Below, piece by piece: positions 1 through 10,537 of a stretch of DNA of 64,000 nt. This stretch comes from Siphonodentalium dalli (lineage: Eukaryota; Mollusca; Scaphopoda; Gadilida; Siphonodentaliidae). The position numbers and the translations under genes were made by a program. The notes under the pieces were generated by a model, which was not told the DNA's origin, did no database searches, and saw only the letters and a program-made list of their open reading frames with translations. Position 1 is the stretch's first letter. Every line of letters begins with the position of its first letter. The stretch covers positions 193,524,052 through 193,588,051 of the forward strand of contig CP136067.1 in assembly GCA_032622095.1 (NCBI GenBank). Direction: 5' to 3'.

Positions 1-600
1 AATATGTTTCTGGAGCATTGTACATGCATGTGATGCAAACAGCTTATAGGCATATACACCTGCACATCGAAATTAAAAGGGGTAATACAAGTGTTCTATC
101 AGTAACATCCTCATGGGAATATTCCCACGGTCTGATAATTAGGTCATCACGGAATGTAGAAATAAAACCTGCGAATTAATAACTGATATATATTACCGAA
201 CGAAAGGGGGAGATCGCGCGGCGGATGAGTATTTAATACGAATATAATCCGCCATTACGAATATGGAACGATATCTGGGCTACCCGGCACAATACTCAGA
301 GATAAATTCCGAATTAAAGTTCGATTAGGGTCAGTATCTTACGCGAGGAAGTGCAGTCTGCTCTTTGTTGTCTTGTCTGCGCTCTCGATTATGAGATAAG
401 TATAGCCTATTTTCGTATATGCCTGTATGGGAGGTTGTTTTCAGGTTTATTAATACTTGAACTTAACTATGATTCCTGGTTTCCAGTACTTCAATTACAA
501 TAACAGTTTGGGTTGTTTTTTTTTTGGCCTAAATTCTAATTTATATTGCCATTGGATATAATTATGCCAACTGAAACATGTTCTGGAGCGCCCACAGAAA
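1..600. other. Unassigned AT-rich sequence
   Basis: I see no gene or recognisable element here. There is a small CpG-bearing patch near 190-240. The segment ends with an A at 600, which is the 5' half of the A/T target site of the tandem Helitrons that follow. Confidence 0.5.
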
Positions 601-1391
601 TCTAATATATATTTTGGGACTTCTGTCTGTTTGTCTGTTAGCTATGGCCGGGAAAACTGCCGGACGGATTGAGCCCAAACATCCTATCTAAGGGTAAAAT
701 CCCAGATGAAGTGTCATCGCACCGCTTCTCAGAACGTCAGAGCACCCCTTCTCCATTCCCCCGCCACCGCAATGGGAATTCATGGGTTAATCGCGTGATA
801 GTTAAAGAGCGTTCGTATCCGCAGTGTCGATGACAAAGAGCGTGCCTGTGTCCAGACATGAGAGTGTTGTGTCTGTGTCCAGACATGAGCGTGTTGTGTG
901 ATTCTTATGTCTGTGTTCGTACTTAGGGGTTCCTAGGAATGGGGGAGATTTTCATCGGGTCAGTTTTTCCGCTCGAGGTGACCTTCACCTTGAAACGGGT
1001 ACCCACAAATGATATATATGTATGTGTGTGTCCGTTATAGACTCGAAAACGGCCCTACAGATTGAGTCCAAACTTGCTACCTAGGGGCACTTTTATCCGG
1101 CAACTCCCATCGACCAGTCAAATTGTGACCCCGACATGACCTTGACCTTCAAAATGATCAATTCAAGGTCAAATCCGGTAAAACTGGCGGATTTCGACGA
1201 AATTTTATACCTAGGTGTGCTTTTTTCCGGGGAATGTATTCGACGGGTCAAATCAGGACCTTACATTGACCTAGGGGTACTTTTGTCCGGGGATTCTTTT
1301 GGACGGGTCAAATCGTGACTCCGACCCGACCTTGACCTTCAAAATGGTCAATTCAAGGTCAAAGCCCGGACGAAGTCGGGTCACCTGCTAG
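601..1391 (+). mobile_element. Non-autonomous Helitron-like element, copy 1 of a tandem pair
   Basis: Seen: the 5' end reads TCTAATATATATTTTGGG directly after an A. The 3' end has a short GC hairpin (1365-1380, CCCGGAC-GAA-GTCGGG) followed by TCACCTG and CTAG at 1388-1391. Known: Helitrons begin with TC, end in CTRR preceded by a hairpin, and insert between A and T without target duplication. There is no Rep/helicase ORF, so the copy is non-autonomous. The body contains many TCAAGGTCA and TGACCTTGA motifs. A second 5'-like domain with 'ACTCGAAAACGGCCC' starts near 1010, so this copy may itself be a chimera or contain an internal duplication. It is longer (791 bp) than its sister copies (about 615-630 bp). 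Confidence 0.75.
1365..1391 (+). terminator. Helitron 3' hairpin and CTAG end, copy 1
   Basis: A GC-rich stem (CCCG...CGGG) lies seven bases before CTAG. In Helitrons this structure marks the end of rolling-circle transfer. The next base (1392) begins the second Helitron. Confidence 0.7.
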
Positions 1392-2021
1392 TCTATTATA
1401 TATTTTGGGAAATCTGTCTGTGTGTGTGCGTGTCTGTCTGTCTGTTCGCGATGGACTCGAGAACGGTCGAGCCGATTTCGATGAAACTTGGTATGTGGGG
1501 GTACTTTCGGCCTGGGAGTGGCATGGGCCTATTAATTTGCCCGTATGACGTGACCTTGACCTTGAAATCGTGTCATTTCAAGGTCGAACGCCCGAGTATC
1601 ACGGGATTTCGATGAAAATTAGTGTATGGGGATACTTTCGTATGGTGAGTGTCGTAAGCATATTCGTTTGCCCGTGCGACGTGACCTTGAAATCGGGTCA
1701 ATTCAAGGTCAAATCGCGAATTTTTATGGGATTTCGACGAAATTTGATACGTAGGGTTACCTTTGTCCACTGAGTGTTTTGGACGGGTCGAGTCGTGACC
1801 CCTACCTGACCTTGACCTTCAAAATGATCAAATCGGGTAAAACCTGATGGATTTCGACGGGTACTTTTGTCGGGTACTTTTGTCCGGGCAGTGTTTTGGA
1901 CGGGTCAAATCGTGACCCCACCCCACCTTGACCTTCAAAATGGACAATTCAAGGTCAAATCGCGCAATTCGCCGAAAAGCAGAGGGGAAACAGCCCGGAC
2001 GAAGTCGGGTCCACCTGCTAG
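1392..2021 (+). mobile_element. Non-autonomous Helitron-like element, copy 2 of a tandem pair
   Basis: It begins TCTATTATATATTTTGGG with no base between it and the CTAG end of copy 1. It ends with a hairpin (1994-2009) and CTAG at 2018-2021, followed by T. Its 5' leader has the TCTGTCTG-rich tract and the block 'ATGGACTCGAGAACGG' also seen, with changes, in the copy at 25.2 kb. It carries several TGACCTTGACCTT / TTCAAGGTCA blocks. Apparent ORFs of 60-90 codons are in frames of this repeat and resemble no known protein. Confidence 0.75.
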
Positions 2022-2156
2022 TATTATATATATAGGTATAGCAATACATGTACACAATAAAAACATTATTGTCAGCCATTTTGGCCAACTTGTGATGAGG
2101 GTACTGTACTTACTTGAAATCCATGCTAAGCCGATATCCTTGCTATGAAGGTCACA

Positions 2157-2732
2157 CAGGGACGTGGCTAAAGGGTCTCCGTTTGGGGGGGGTCACCTAG
2201 GGATTTCCAACCACACGCCCCTTGAACCAACACAAACCACAAATTCCATTTGCACCCCTCCCTTGGTTGGGGTTTGATTTACCCAACTGATACCTCACAG
2301 ACAGGTCTGGATGGTAGACTATTTTGAATTGATCAGTAATCTTTTAGCTCCAGACAAACTCACACCCTGATTGTTTTTTCTTAAATTGATTAGCTGCTTT
2401 GATTGGCCGCGGGTCGTGGGAGTGAACAAAATTTGAAATCTGAACATTAAACTCGCATAGCATCTAGACTGACCTCAACCTTTCCAAGTGATGGCCATTT
2501 CAGTCCAACATTTTGACAAAAAGTAGGAAAATATTCAAATATTGGTCTAAAAACAAATTCGCCACTATTAAATTGTTGGAAAATAAAACTATATACGAGA
2601 ACAATTTCAATTGTTGGTGGAAAATGTTCAACTATACTGTTGTGTCAGGTATGAAATTTCATACTGTTGAAAGTTTTTGATCAAAGTTGGGGAGACACCC
2701 GAACCCGCCACCCCCATGTCTCCACGTCCCTG
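2157..2732 (+). mobile_element. hAT-like MITE (CAGGGACGTGG termini)
   Basis: The left end is CAGGGACGTGG and the right end is its exact inverse, CCACGTCCCTG. The flanking 8-mers AGGTCACA (2149-2156) and AGGCCACC (2733-2740) agree at 6 of 8 positions, consistent with an aged 8-bp target duplication. CAGGG-type ends plus an 8-bp duplication point to hAT. The interior has a G tract and TTTCCAAC/GTTGGAAA-type blocks that recur at 3.3-3.8, 27.0-27.6 and 46.0-46.9 kb. There is no transposase. Confidence 0.6.
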
Positions 2733-2957
2733 AGGCCACCTGAATCATATTATTTTAATATTAGGCAGAAATTATCGGTGTAAACAAATGACTGTACTTT
2801 TATTTATTGTTACAATTAGTCATAAAGTTATGCCCATTGATCTGCACACACAAAACGCCAAAATGTAACACTTTTGTGACTTAAATTGTCCGTTTGCAAT
2901 CCCAAAGCAGCTAGAGCTGAGAAATATATGAAATAGAAAAAAAAAGTTATCGTCTTA

Positions 2958-4030
2958 GGGTGCATTTACACTGATATAGAACTATATACAGATCTGTATG
3001 AAGTCACGTGTCGCGCATTACTGTGATCACAATATGATTACTAATAGTGAACGCGCGCTGACCAGTACTCTGGTAATTGACAATTCACTACGAGTCGTTT
3101 CAGTTTAGGCCAGGCATAAAAATGGATCTACCATCAGCAGACAACAGCGATATGGTATGTGCCGCATGTATTTAAAGTGTATCCTTATACCACTTGATAA
3201 TGGTTCGAAGAAAGAATGAAAATCGCATAGGAATACACAATAAACAACAGTATACACAAATAGAGGCTAGAGAGCACATATATAGCTTTAGATGGAGATT
3301 CATCTGGGCGGTGGCCATTTTGGATCTGTATGGACTGGGTATCCACCCTACAACACCCTTTATTTGACCAAATGTAGTAAAATTTCCAACTGATGACAAT
3401 TCAAATGACAATGTTGACCAAATGTAGGACAATATTGTTTTATTAAATTAACTAGCAGTTTTTGATTGGCCACGGGGAGGGATCAGGACACAATCTTTCC
3501 AAGTGTCTGAAATTTCCAACCTGACACCCGCCCCCATGATAAGGTTGGAAAATTCCAGTTGATGGCCATTCCAGCCCAAATTTTTTATAAAAAGTAGGAG
3601 ATTATGCAAATATTGGTCCGAAAACAATAACTCCCCCCCCCCCAATAAAATGTTTGAAAATCAAACTACAAGATCATTTTCAACCTATTGTTGGTTTGGA
3701 AATTACAGCTAATGTCGTGTCAGGTATGAAATTTCCAACTGTTGAAAATTGTGACCAAAGTTGCCACATCCCTGTCCGTGTTCAATATTCGAAATACACG
3801 GGTTGAAATGACAACGAAAACTAAAACACATTCGCCAAGCCCGAGTAACAATTAATCAAAACTGATTTGCCTGTCGCAGTGCTTCGGCGTTGACCGTGAC
3901 GTATAGCGGACACGATTTTTGCTCACACGAACTAATACCGTTTTCTTTCTGTGTGCATTTCTATATCAACCCGTTTACACTAGTCTGCGTGTAGATCTAT
4001 GTGCAGTTCTATAGCAATGTAAATGCACCC
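2958..4030 (+). mobile_element. PIF/Harbinger-like MITE with nested insertion
   Basis: The left end, GGGTGCATTTACACTGATA, and the right end, read inversely as GGGTGCATTTACATTGCTA, form terminal inverted repeats of about 25 bp. The TIR is flanked by TTA on both sides (2955-2957 and 4031-4033). A 3-bp TTA/TAA duplication is the PIF/Harbinger hallmark. The interior carries an hAT-like fragment (to 3774), so the Harbinger-like element was there first. A short ATG segment at 3122 followed by GTATGT is inside the element, so I do not treat it as a host exon. Confidence 0.6.
3330..3774 (+). mobile_element. hAT-like MITE fragment nested in the Harbinger-like element
   Basis: The right end reads CCACATCCCTG, one base from the CCACGTCCCTG end of the copy at 2157-2732. 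The interior shares the 'GTGTCAGGTATGAAATTTCC' block. The left end is not clear, so the start is approximate. Confidence 0.45.
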
Positions 4031-4220
4031 TTACAAGCGCAAATGATAAAAGTTAGGGGAGAGACAGCGACATATTTTCCTATAATCTAACACACGAATG
4101 TCATGCTCGAGATTACATCATTTAGGCGACTTTTGTGGGCCGATTTCGCTTCGTATGGTTTACGATCACACTTTTCCCCGGAGTAATCATAACATGTTTA
4201 TCGCAAAATTAACGCACAAA

Positions 4221-4830
4221 TGTGACCCGCCATATCAAATCCAGTCGGAAGTCGAGATTTTTTTACCCTGTGCCAATGCATTCTCTTATATATGCGAGTC
4301 GACCATAGGTATGTATGGGTGAAATTATAAAAGTGAGCAGACGACACTGTTCTATATGCTTCTATATATGTGTGGGGCTCCCTGCAGGGTTATGGATGTT
4401 TTTTATTTTATGTCCTAAAAATTGTAAGAAACATTTATTTAAACAAAATGATAAAAAATTGTTAGGCCAATGCATTCTCTTATATATGCGAGGCGACCTA
4501 TGGTCGACTCGCATATATAAGAGAATGCATTGGCACTTCCGACTGGATTTGATATGGCGGGTCACATAAACAACATGGTAATTATAATAAAATAAAAAAA
4601 CATCCATTACCCTGCAGGGAGCGCCACACATATATAGAAGCATATAGAAGAGTGTCGTCTGCTCATGTTTGTCTGGGGCTCTCTATGGGTGAAATTATAA
4701 AATTGTTAAAGAATACAAGAAAAAATTATTAAAATTGTAAAAAATGGTCGACTCGCATATATAAGAGAATGCATTGGCACAGGGTAAAACAAATCCCGAC
4801 TTACGACTGGATTTGATATGGCGGGTCACA
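4221..4830. mobile_element. TGTGACCCGCC-ended MITE with palindromic core (copy 1)
   Basis: The ends form a long inverted repeat. The left starts TGTGACCCGCCATATC and the right is its inverse ending GGCGGGTCACA. The similarity continues through 'AAATCCAGTCG'. CAAATG occurs on both sides of a TGACCC/GGGTCA boundary, so the target duplication may be up to 6 bp (4 bp, AAAT, if the TIR begins one base further out). Inside are two half-copies and one complete copy (4466-4534) of the GCCAATGCATTCTC palindrome, plus inverted blocks containing CCCTGCAGGG. Superfamily not assigned. Confidence 0.65.
4466..4534. repeat. Palindromic core (GCCAATGCATTCTC family), copy 1
   Basis: A 69-bp near-perfect palindrome opens GCCAATGCATTCTCTTATAT and closes with the inverse, with arms meeting near GACCTATGGTC. 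Both strands carry TATATAAGAGAATGCATTGG, so each arm contains a TATA-like string facing out. Other copies lie at 30.78, 31.06, 45.55, 51.34, 51.42 and 62.27 kb, inside elements with different ends. Confidence 0.7.
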
Positions 4831-5269
4831 AATGTCGCCTCAATCATGTAATCATAAACTGAGACTTCCACCTGCTGTGAATTACATTATTAGGGAACAA
4901 GGGTTGGCAAAGAAATATATTATCTCTGTTATTGTTACGATGTTATACAGTTCCTTGTCAGATCTTCGGAATGTTCTCATGCAGGTTTAATTTTGACTGG
5001 TGGAATATGATCTATACGGGCGTAGCAGCAAAATAGAGTCGTGGCATGATTTACCACTGAAGTTAATTTGTCCGTAGATTCTCTGGTTATACAACACACC
5101 TGCTTGCTTCAATCTGATGTCAGATATATTAACTCGCTGATATAAATTTACAATTAATCACAACGGGAGGGATGTCCATTCGGAGTGAGCATGCAGTGAC
5201 GCAGCCATTTGTGGAGGGGGTATAACAGGTTGTTAGCTTTCTGTATATAAGTATACTTGTTATTTCAAG
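4831..5269. other. Unassigned sequence with one dispersed fragment
   Basis: There is no gene. A stretch near 4995-5095 ('GTGGAATATGATCTATACGG', then 'GTGGCATGAT') resembles pieces near 34560-34640 and 53120-53190, so it is probably an uncharacterised dispersed repeat. Confidence 0.35.
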
Positions 5270-5582
5270 TATTTGTGGCCCAGAAACACGCCGTCAAATG
5301 ATGGTCTCGGTCAAAATTGCGGAGGAAGATGGATAACTCTAAAAGCAAGTGGTAATACGGCCATATTTTGTGAATACTCAAGTGATAATACAGCCATATT
5401 TTGTTTAACAAAATATTGATAAATAACACGTTTTTGGGAAATTTGATACCATAGTTGACAGTGGTTAGAATTATATTGTTGAAATTAATCGATTCGGATA
5501 ATTAAAGCGTATTTTGAAGAAATGTTGTTGTTGTATCTTGATGATATTATGGGGACCCACTGATCGGATTGAGTACCTTTAA
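5270..5582 (+). mobile_element. TTAA MITE family 1, 5'-truncated copy
   Basis: It contains the family blocks GATGGATAACTCTAAAA, 'GTGGTAATACGGCCATATTT', the GTTGTTGTTG tract and the end CGGATTGAGTACCTTTAA. The head of the element (the TTAAAGATGCATAATCC end) is missing. Full copies are at 12.4-14.0, 43.7, 48.1 and 61.0 kb. Confidence 0.6.
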
Positions 5583-6399
5583 AATAAACATTGGATTTTA
5601 ATACATCATTATTACCGTAATATATCACTCTTTCTTATAATACATAGCATTTTGTATTGATTTGTATGATCAAATCGATTAAAGTTGACTAAAAATCCCG
5701 CCACCGGATCTGGGCGTTAATTCTGCTATATAAGGGAAAGGGAACTATAGGCATATTGTGTATATTGTAAGTCGTATAGCTACTGGTACAGTGACGCAAG
5801 GGATGAAACAAAATTATCCGCGCCAATGTTCTCAACACCAACACACATTACACTACACTATACAACAATCTCAGAGATAGGGAGGCAGACAAATTATTAG
5901 TTCTCTCCCGATTTCTATCATTCGACGTGAATCTTGATTGAGATGCGATAAGGACGCGTTATATATCGGCGATGTGTAACAAGACTCCATTGTGAGTCGA
6001 TCTGATAAGTAAAGAAAATATACACGAAACTGTCAGACGTCTGCGATCGGCGCTTAATTGGCGCGCAGTAAGGGGAGATAATGGAAATTTAACGTCATCA
6101 ATGTTTGTTTTACAGATTCAACAAAAAATCTTGGCAGGCATCAATCTGGTCAAATTTACTTAGAGATGCCACAGAAATCATTATTATAGGTTTTTATTAT
6201 CTTATCAATGATTGTCTTACTTTCACACCTTAAATCATTACAACATTGAAAGCAGGCTATTATATACATGCATATACTATCCACTATCCTGCATTAACGG
6301 GGACGAACCGACAGGGGGAGGTAAAATTGGCCAAACATTTCAATTAACAGTTGAAAATTTCATGCCAAAATTTCTTTCCTGACACAAAACTATAGTTGA
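5583..6399. other. Unassigned AT-rich sequence
   Basis: I see no gene, no long ORF and no repeat with a partner in the window, apart from short AT-rich stretches. Confidence 0.4.
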
Positions 6400-6404
6400 A
6401 AATT

Positions 6405-6665
6405 TCAAACCAAAAGTATATCTTTAAACTTCTTAATTAACTTTATATAAATTGCCAGAAACAACAGTTTGTCATTCAAATTACCAAACAGATAGTGTCG
6501 ATAGTTTAATTTTCCAGTATAAACAGGGGGGAGTCTGAAAAAAAATTGCACATATAGGGCCCAAAAGTTTTTTTCCGACCCCGAGGGACCCACCACCCCA
6601 TTTGTGCAAAAAAAATATTTTTTTCCTCCAAAATTTTGGGGACCCACCCCCCCCGCCCTTTCTCA
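6405..6665 (-). repeat. Poly-C/poly-G rich dispersed repeat
   Basis: The segment has a G run followed by GTCTGAAAAAAAATTGC and later several C-run blocks (ACCCACCACCCC). A related copy in the opposite orientation lies at about 7495-7615, with similar text at 23.55-23.67, 29.9 and 42.03-42.09 kb. The apparent proteins on the minus strand are glycine-rich shadows of the C runs. Confidence 0.4.
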
Positions 6666-6699
6666 AGTTTTTATCAAAATTTCAGAGGTTTTTTTTAGC

Positions 6700-8310
6700 C
6701 GTTCTTCCATAACTGTTAACTGCCTTTCAGTCCCATTCCACTATCCCTTTTTGGTGCAAACTCTTGCTGTGTACCATTAAGACTCAAGCAATAACATACT
6801 TAATTGGTAAACACTGATCAGAAAAACAAAAAATAAACTATTTCCAGGTGTTTCCTGGTGTTTTCAGTATCTAACAACAATAATAAAGCATTGTGTGGTA
6901 CACTATATGTCACAAATCGCCCTAGACCCCATTATAGCCTTAATATTTCGAGTGTGTTGTGTTTGACAGAGAACACTGGCCAGTGTAAATAGTGGTAAAC
7001 AGGTCAGGGGTTCCACAATTATTTGTGCATGACCAAATAACTCTTTAGTCTTATCCACCGGGGTGGGGTGGGGGAGGGGAATTGTTTTTGGTTAGGTATA
7101 CACATAGATATATGGTTATTATACCCCCCGATATTAGAAATTTATGAGATACCCTTTTCAATTTCATGTTATGCAACAATCAGGTTAATGATATCTAGTC
7201 ATCATTGAGTATTCACCATGTAGTATCCAATTTGTGATACAGTTTTTTTGTTTTGTTACTTTTATTCAGGTAATATATTAATTTTGTTACTAAATATTTC
7301 TTCCGTTGATCATAAGTTTCCTGAACGCTATTACGGTGGTCCACTGTGAAGTGGGCCGGGATCCTGTGAAATCCAGAATGTTGCTAAATCTGAGGCTAAA
7401 GAGTCACTATAGCTGCCTATATAGCCCCTTTCAAACAAGCATGGTACAAACATGCTTACAAACAACATTACATGGTCAGTACTTGTAAATTGTTTGAACA
7501 AAACCCATTTTGGAAAAAATTTACAAGCACAATTTTTTCGGCCTCTGGACCACCCACCCACCCCGGCCCTATATACGGAATTTTTTTGCAGACTCCCCCC
7601 TGGTATAAAGTGTGTTTATATGTTAGGTTTGAATATTTTACTCGTTACGATAACAGTTCATACCCCAGTTGAAAAATGTTCAACCATGTGAGACTATTTG
7701 GTTGAAAAAAAATAAGAAAATTGAGCAACCAGGAAAATAACTCTTATGAATAGAAACACAACTTCTCAACTTCCTTCCAAGAGTTAGATTTGTCCTTGTC
7801 TCTGGCCTGACTCATCCCACCCACATATTCCAATAACATGTTGCAGAGAAGGATTGAAATGTGAACTCTCCCCCTTATATATATCCTGCTCTTTGCTTCC
7901 TTACCATATTTTGAGACAACACAGGATGCAATAATAATATATGGAAGGCAGAAATGGAAATTGAAAAGAAGAAACATTGATTTATGGTGGCGCAGAAATG
8001 GCTTAGTTAATATTTGTAACCGTGGTAATGTTTCAAAAACTAGATGATTCATTGAAAAGCTGGAACACTTGTGAAATCATTTGTTTATTTTGTCAAACAA
8101 TATACGTAATATATGTGCAATTTTGCAAACTTCTTTCAAAATTATACTTCCTGGTTTCCAAGACAAAAAATAATTATTCTTTCCAAAACGAATCTATATT
8201 TGAACTAATAATTAACCCGTGAGCGTATACTATATTATCTTTACATTGTTTTTTTTTAAATTATGATTTTCATAAGTTATCAACTCAAGTTCAATTTAAT
8301 TTAATTTTAG
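6700..8310. other. Unassigned sequence with one poly-C repeat copy
   Basis: No gene is supported. The inverted partner of the 6.4-6.7 kb repeat occurs at about 7495-7615 (GGACCACCCACCCACCCC ... GCAGACTCCCCCC). Short ORFs overlap on both strands and lack recognisable motifs. Confidence 0.4.
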
Positions 8311-8319
8311 ACAGTGGCA

Positions 8320-8790
8320 TCACGTCTTGAATGTCCAGCTGTGATGAATTGAGATCTCTGTGCGGGTGGAAACATTAGTCACCGCAGCGCCATCTTAAGG
8401 TGGTTTCAACCACCTGCTGGCATATTGGCGGATAGAGTTTCAAAGCCATCGTGTTGTCAAATAACACAGTCTTGTCACTTTAAAGCACATTTGCGGTAGT
8501 CGTAAGCGCAATAAGTGCGTTGAATCATGTTTCATTCGGTGTGTAACTGAGACTGCCCCGCGCAGTAAATGCATCATATCATATTTCACTCGCATTCGCT
8601 TTCCAATCGAGTGGGCCGGACCGGAAGTTGCATGCAATATTGCTGCACTATCTTTCTGGGATGAGATGATATTTCCGATCGAAGATGCACCTGCCGTTAG
8701 CACCGCGACCGAAAATGCGCATGGGGTGCATGTAGGTCCACAGCAGGCAATCGGTGGTGAACCGTGAAAGATTCGCTCCCATATACGTAT
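8320..8790. other. Low-repeat, CpG-bearing stretch without a supported gene
   Basis: This part has no internal partner and a higher CpG content than its surroundings. It contains an 8-bp-arm hairpin, AGGTGGTTTCAACCACCT, near 8398. A 177-codon frame exists on the minus strand (8440-8973). Its translation shows no family motif, and composition falls from GC-richer to AT-rich within it, so I do not call a gene. Confidence 0.3.
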
Positions 8791-9149
8791 ATATATACAC
8801 CAGGGCTCGTATTCACCAACTGGGTTTACCTTCGATATATAGAGTTTACTATGCACACACTGTCCCAAGCAATCAGATTTGCCATTAAATTTTGGCAAAA
8901 TGTTGAAGATATAATTGTGCTGGTGGATATTTTCCGTCTCTATATTTTCAAGAATGTGGAAGTTTGAACACAAATACGCTGCTCATAATTGATGTATATA
9001 TATACTGATATGCGAAGCAGGTCGACAATGGTTGTCATCATTGAGTATTCGTATTGTAACACAACTTATGAAATTCAGATCTAGAAATCATAGACTACCT
9101 ATTGAAACAGGCTCATGGACAAATACAGATGTTGCGCTACGATATTGTA

Positions 9150-9651
9150 TTAAAGGTACGGTTGGCCTTGGCGGTGCGTACCCTGGGAAAATATTTCCAC
9201 ACGTCAAAAACCGCCACAAACAGAAAGAACATCAAAATATAGACATACTTTGTCCGTATACAAATAAGAAATATCGCATAAACAGTATGTTATTGTCATA
9301 TGTTTGACCATTGTTATGTAAACAAAAGCATAAAAAGTTACTTTTCAGGCGTTTGTTTATATTATGATGGTAAACATAAAGAGCGTTCGTTGTTGGTGAA
9401 TTCCTGATAGGGAGCTAATAAAGAGCGTTTATGCCATGTGGGTGTGATTAGACAGTAGCATTGTGCTGTGTTCTGTAACACAATCAGGCTCTTGCTTAGG
9501 TAAAATATAGTAGGTCTTTATGATAACATGCTGTTTACGCGATGATCATGGTATATATGGACGAAACTGTATGCGTTTTAATGTTTTTCTGTTTACGGTG
9601 TTTGGAACAAATATGAATATTTTCGACAATTAAGGCCAACCGTGCCTTTAA
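9150..9651 (+). mobile_element. TTAA MITE family 2 (TTAAAGGTACGGTTGGCC), copy 1
   Basis: The left end is TTAAAGGTACGGTTGGCCTT and the right end is AAGGCCAACCGTGCCTTTAA, an inverted pair of 20 bp with one mismatch. TTAA flanks both sides. The interior has two AAAGAGCGTT motifs and the long shared text of the copy at 53857-54355, which lies in inverse orientation. TTAA target use occurs in piggyBac and Kolobok. The AGG start after TTAA is not the CCY of piggyBac, so Kolobok-like is possible. No transposase is present. Confidence 0.7.
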
Positions 9652-10180
9652 GTGTGGGAATGCAGTGGGCGATAAACACTTTGTCTTGATCTGCGATTCT
9701 CTTTCTGAAGAAAGAACATTGACGCTTAATTTATACGAACCCAAAGAAATGTAAGTTGTACTAACTATTTTTGGACATGAAAATACAAATGATGGTCTTG
9801 CACTATATATGATATATCAAACACGCTGTAATCACATCGAGAGCTTACACTTGTACATGTGTGCATCCAGAGCCCGGGGGGTGGTGGTAATAAGTTATGA
9901 CTTATACAGCATTCACGATTATAATTGGAATCAAATTAAAATAAAATAAAAATATCATACATTTTTGCTTCCAAGCTCATTTATTGATGAATATCATCAC
10001 ATATGTTATTACTTTTTTATATGTAATTATCTCTTATGTCAATTGTGATAAGGAGAGATGTTAATAAACTTGAACTTGACCTTGGTGCCTAATCACCCCC
10101 CCCCCCCCCGGTCCGGCACGCCAGATGCACACCAATCAAATCAGGTCCGCATTTCACAAGTTCTGTGTCTGTAATTTGGA
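9652..10180. other. Unassigned sequence with a C tract
   Basis: I see no gene. There is a run of Cs near 10096-10110 and AT-rich flanks. Confidence 0.4.
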
Positions 10181-10181
10181 A

Positions 10182-10537
10182 CAATATATATATACGCCCT
10201 GTCACTAACTCAATATATATATACGCCCTGTCACTAACTCGGGGAACAATATATATATACGCCCTGTCACTAACCACCCGATACGCATAGCATATCAATA
10301 TATATATATACGCCCTGTCACTAACTCGCGGCTTGGATCCACCAGATCCGGTTCCGTGGTTTCATATATCCACCCGGCCCCGGTTCCGTGGTTTTAGTGC
10401 TACAGGTCAAAGTTTTGGAGTAGCACTTCCATATATGGAGCTTTTGAATTATTCATAACTTCCATATATGGAAAGCTAAATAAAACCACGGACCGGAACT
10501 GGTGGATCCAATATGGCCGCGAGTTAGTGAGAGGGCT
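10182..10537. mobile_element. Hairpin element with tandemly repeated left end (copy 1)
   Basis: The left side has four repeats of a unit containing TATATACGCCCTGTCACTAACTC (split here as TATATACGCCC + TGTCACTAACTC), spaced 29-50 bp. The right side ends GCCGCGAGTTAGTGAGAGGGC, which is the inverse of the last unit. Further inward, GGATCCACCAG pairs with CTGGTGGATCC, then CGGTTCCGTGG with CCACGGACCGG, and CTTCCATATATGGA is itself palindromic. A second copy at about 60740-60960 lacks the multiplied left end. Confidence 0.55.

Noticed and set aside
3122-3160. Short ATG exon (MDLPSADNSDM) followed by GTATGT donor-like site
   Set aside because: It lies inside the TTA-flanked Harbinger-like element and has no supporting acceptor or downstream exon.
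8440-8973. 177-codon minus-strand ORF
   Set aside because: No recognisable family motif, uneven composition along the frame and no promoter or splice context; probably chance.
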